Shown: positions 7,165 to 7,717 of the stretch, in pieces
How the letters are laid out: the number at the start of each line of letters is the position of its first letter
Numbering within the stretch: position 1 is the stretch's first letter
Assembly: GCA_036340215.1 (NCBI GenBank)
Contig: JAYYZF010000057.1
Location: forward strand, 1 to 7,717
Length of the DNA stretch: 7,717 nt
Direction: 5' to 3'
Source: JABJPE01 sp036340215
GTDB lineage: Bacteria > Pseudomonadota > Gammaproteobacteria > Comchoanobacterales > Comchoanobacteraceae
Made by a program: the position numbers and the translations under genes
The notes under the pieces: generated by a model
The model's input: the letters and a program-made list of their open reading frames with translations, nothing else
Told to the model about the DNA's origin: nothing
Databases searched by the model: none

Positions 7165-7717
7165 ATTATCAAAACATGGTTAAAAAAACATGTAAAAAAA
7201 AACTTCTCGCTGAATAAGCTTGATGGAGATGCTGGCTTTCGGCGTTACTACAGAGTTAAGTATAACGATGGCACCAGCAATATTCTTATGGTTGACAATA
7301 GTATAGAACAAATAAAAAAGTACATAAAAATTTCAGGAATATTAGTTAGTAATGGGATAAAAGTTCCTCAAATATTAGCATGTTCAATAGAAAATGGTCT
7401 GTTACTACAAACTGATTTTGGTGATAATTTACTCAGTGGATATGTATCTAAACAACAGGATAATTATTTTTATAAGCTCTGTATCGACGAAATAATAAAA
7501 ATACAAAAAATAAAAAATATAGATATAAGCAGCTTCTGCTATGAGTCACTTTACAATGAAACGATGATATCTGAAACATGGTTTTTCGACAAACACAGCG
7601 AGCAGATTGCAACAGAAGATGTAAAAGTTAAATATCGATTATTTTGCCAGGAAATATGTAAAAATATTTCTGCTAACTCAGAAGTTTTTGTTCATAGAGA
7701 CTATCACTCAAGAAATA
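7165..7717 (+). CDS. amgK: AmgK-like amino-sugar kinase (aminoglycoside phosphotransferase fold), 3' end outside the window
   Basis: AmgK phosphorylates the anomeric position of N-acetylmuramic acid and N-acetylglucosamine, feeding MurU in a peptidoglycan-recycling route that bypasses de novo UDP-MurNAc synthesis. The frame is open from 7159 to the window end. Counting from ATT 7165: TWLKK near 4-8, the family signature LDGDAGFRRYYRV at 19-31 (N-lobe), LLLQTDFGDNLL (hinge region, family form LLLxDxG) coded from 7402, and the catalytic loop FVHRDYHSRN with Asp179 and Asn184 (HxDxxxxN of the APH family). About half of a roughly 340 aa protein is visible. The start is uncertain: no ATG, GTG or TTG occurs in frame before the signature; candidates are ATT 7165, ATC 7168 or CTG 7210. 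The first in-frame ATG, at 7288, would cut off the signature. ATG 7176 is in another frame and would join this one if one A were lost from either A run (7182-7188 or 7194-7202). A divergent amgK next to lptD is known in Pseudomonas; substrate assignment is by homology and context. Confidence 0.8.
   Translation, partial: MIKTWLKKHVKKNFSLNKLDGDAGFRRYYRVKYNDGTSNILMVDNSIEQIKKYIKISGILVSNGIKVPQILACSIENGLLLQTDFGDNLLSGYVSKQQDNYFYKLCIDEIIKIQKIKNIDISSFCYESLYNETMISETWFFDKHSEQIATEDVKVKYRLFCQEICKNISANSEVFVHRDYHSRN

Noticed and set aside
7026..7217. Open frame of 63 codons on the + strand spanning the lptD start and the intergenic region
   Set aside because: Starts antisense within the lptD signal peptide and crosses the promoter region; composition looks like translated AT-rich noncoding DNA. 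Only its last codons from ATG 7176 matter, as a possible frameshifted start of the amgK-like gene.
7112..7717. Antibiotic-resistance aminoglycoside phosphotransferase
   Set aside because: The GDAGFRRYYR and LLLQTDFGD motifs and the position beside lptD match the AmgK cell-wall sugar kinase group, not resistance enzymes; no mobile element is nearby.

Overview
The window is a piece of an AT-rich bacterial chromosome carrying six protein genes in two converging groups plus one divergent gene. Gene content and order point to a gammaproteobacterium: a short (191 aa) TsaC directly behind topA, the lptD-surA-rsmA order, and an AmgK-type sugar kinase divergent from lptD, as in pseudomonads. The bases do not allow a genus call. 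Low GC, tight packing, a shortened SurA and the absence of pdxA suggest a streamlined or host-associated lineage; that is inference.

Left part, + strand (1-2843): topA (5' end just outside the window), encoding DNA topoisomerase I with four Cys4 zinc modules at its C-terminus, then tsaC three bases later, encoding the L-threonylcarbamoyladenylate synthase of tRNA t6A biosynthesis. Middle and right, - strand (7054 down to 2832): lptD, surA, rsmA, probably one operon. LptD is the outer-membrane LPS translocon, SurA the periplasmic chaperone that in known systems escorts LptD to the BAM complex, and RsmA the 16S rRNA dimethyladenosine methyltransferase. pdxA, often found between surA and rsmA, is missing: surA and rsmA are 9 bases apart. 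The 3' ends of tsaC and rsmA overlap by 12 bases, with a possible AT-rich terminator in the overlap.

Right end, + strand (about 7165 to the edge): the first half of an aminoglycoside-phosphotransferase-fold kinase resembling AmgK, the cell-wall amino-sugar kinase of peptidoglycan recycling. It has no canonical start codon in frame ahead of its conserved N-terminus; runs of 7 and 9 adenines lie exactly there. It and lptD are transcribed away from a roughly 110-base AT-rich intergenic region holding a plausible promoter for the kinase.

Most of this is housekeeping and envelope-assembly biology. I see no mobile element, CRISPR array, RNA gene or clearly undescribed system. The points most worth a second look are the start of the amgK-like gene, the reduced SurA with a degenerate single parvulin domain, the loss of pdxA from the operon, and the full-length TopA occupying the position held in E. 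coli by the zinc-finger protein YrdD.
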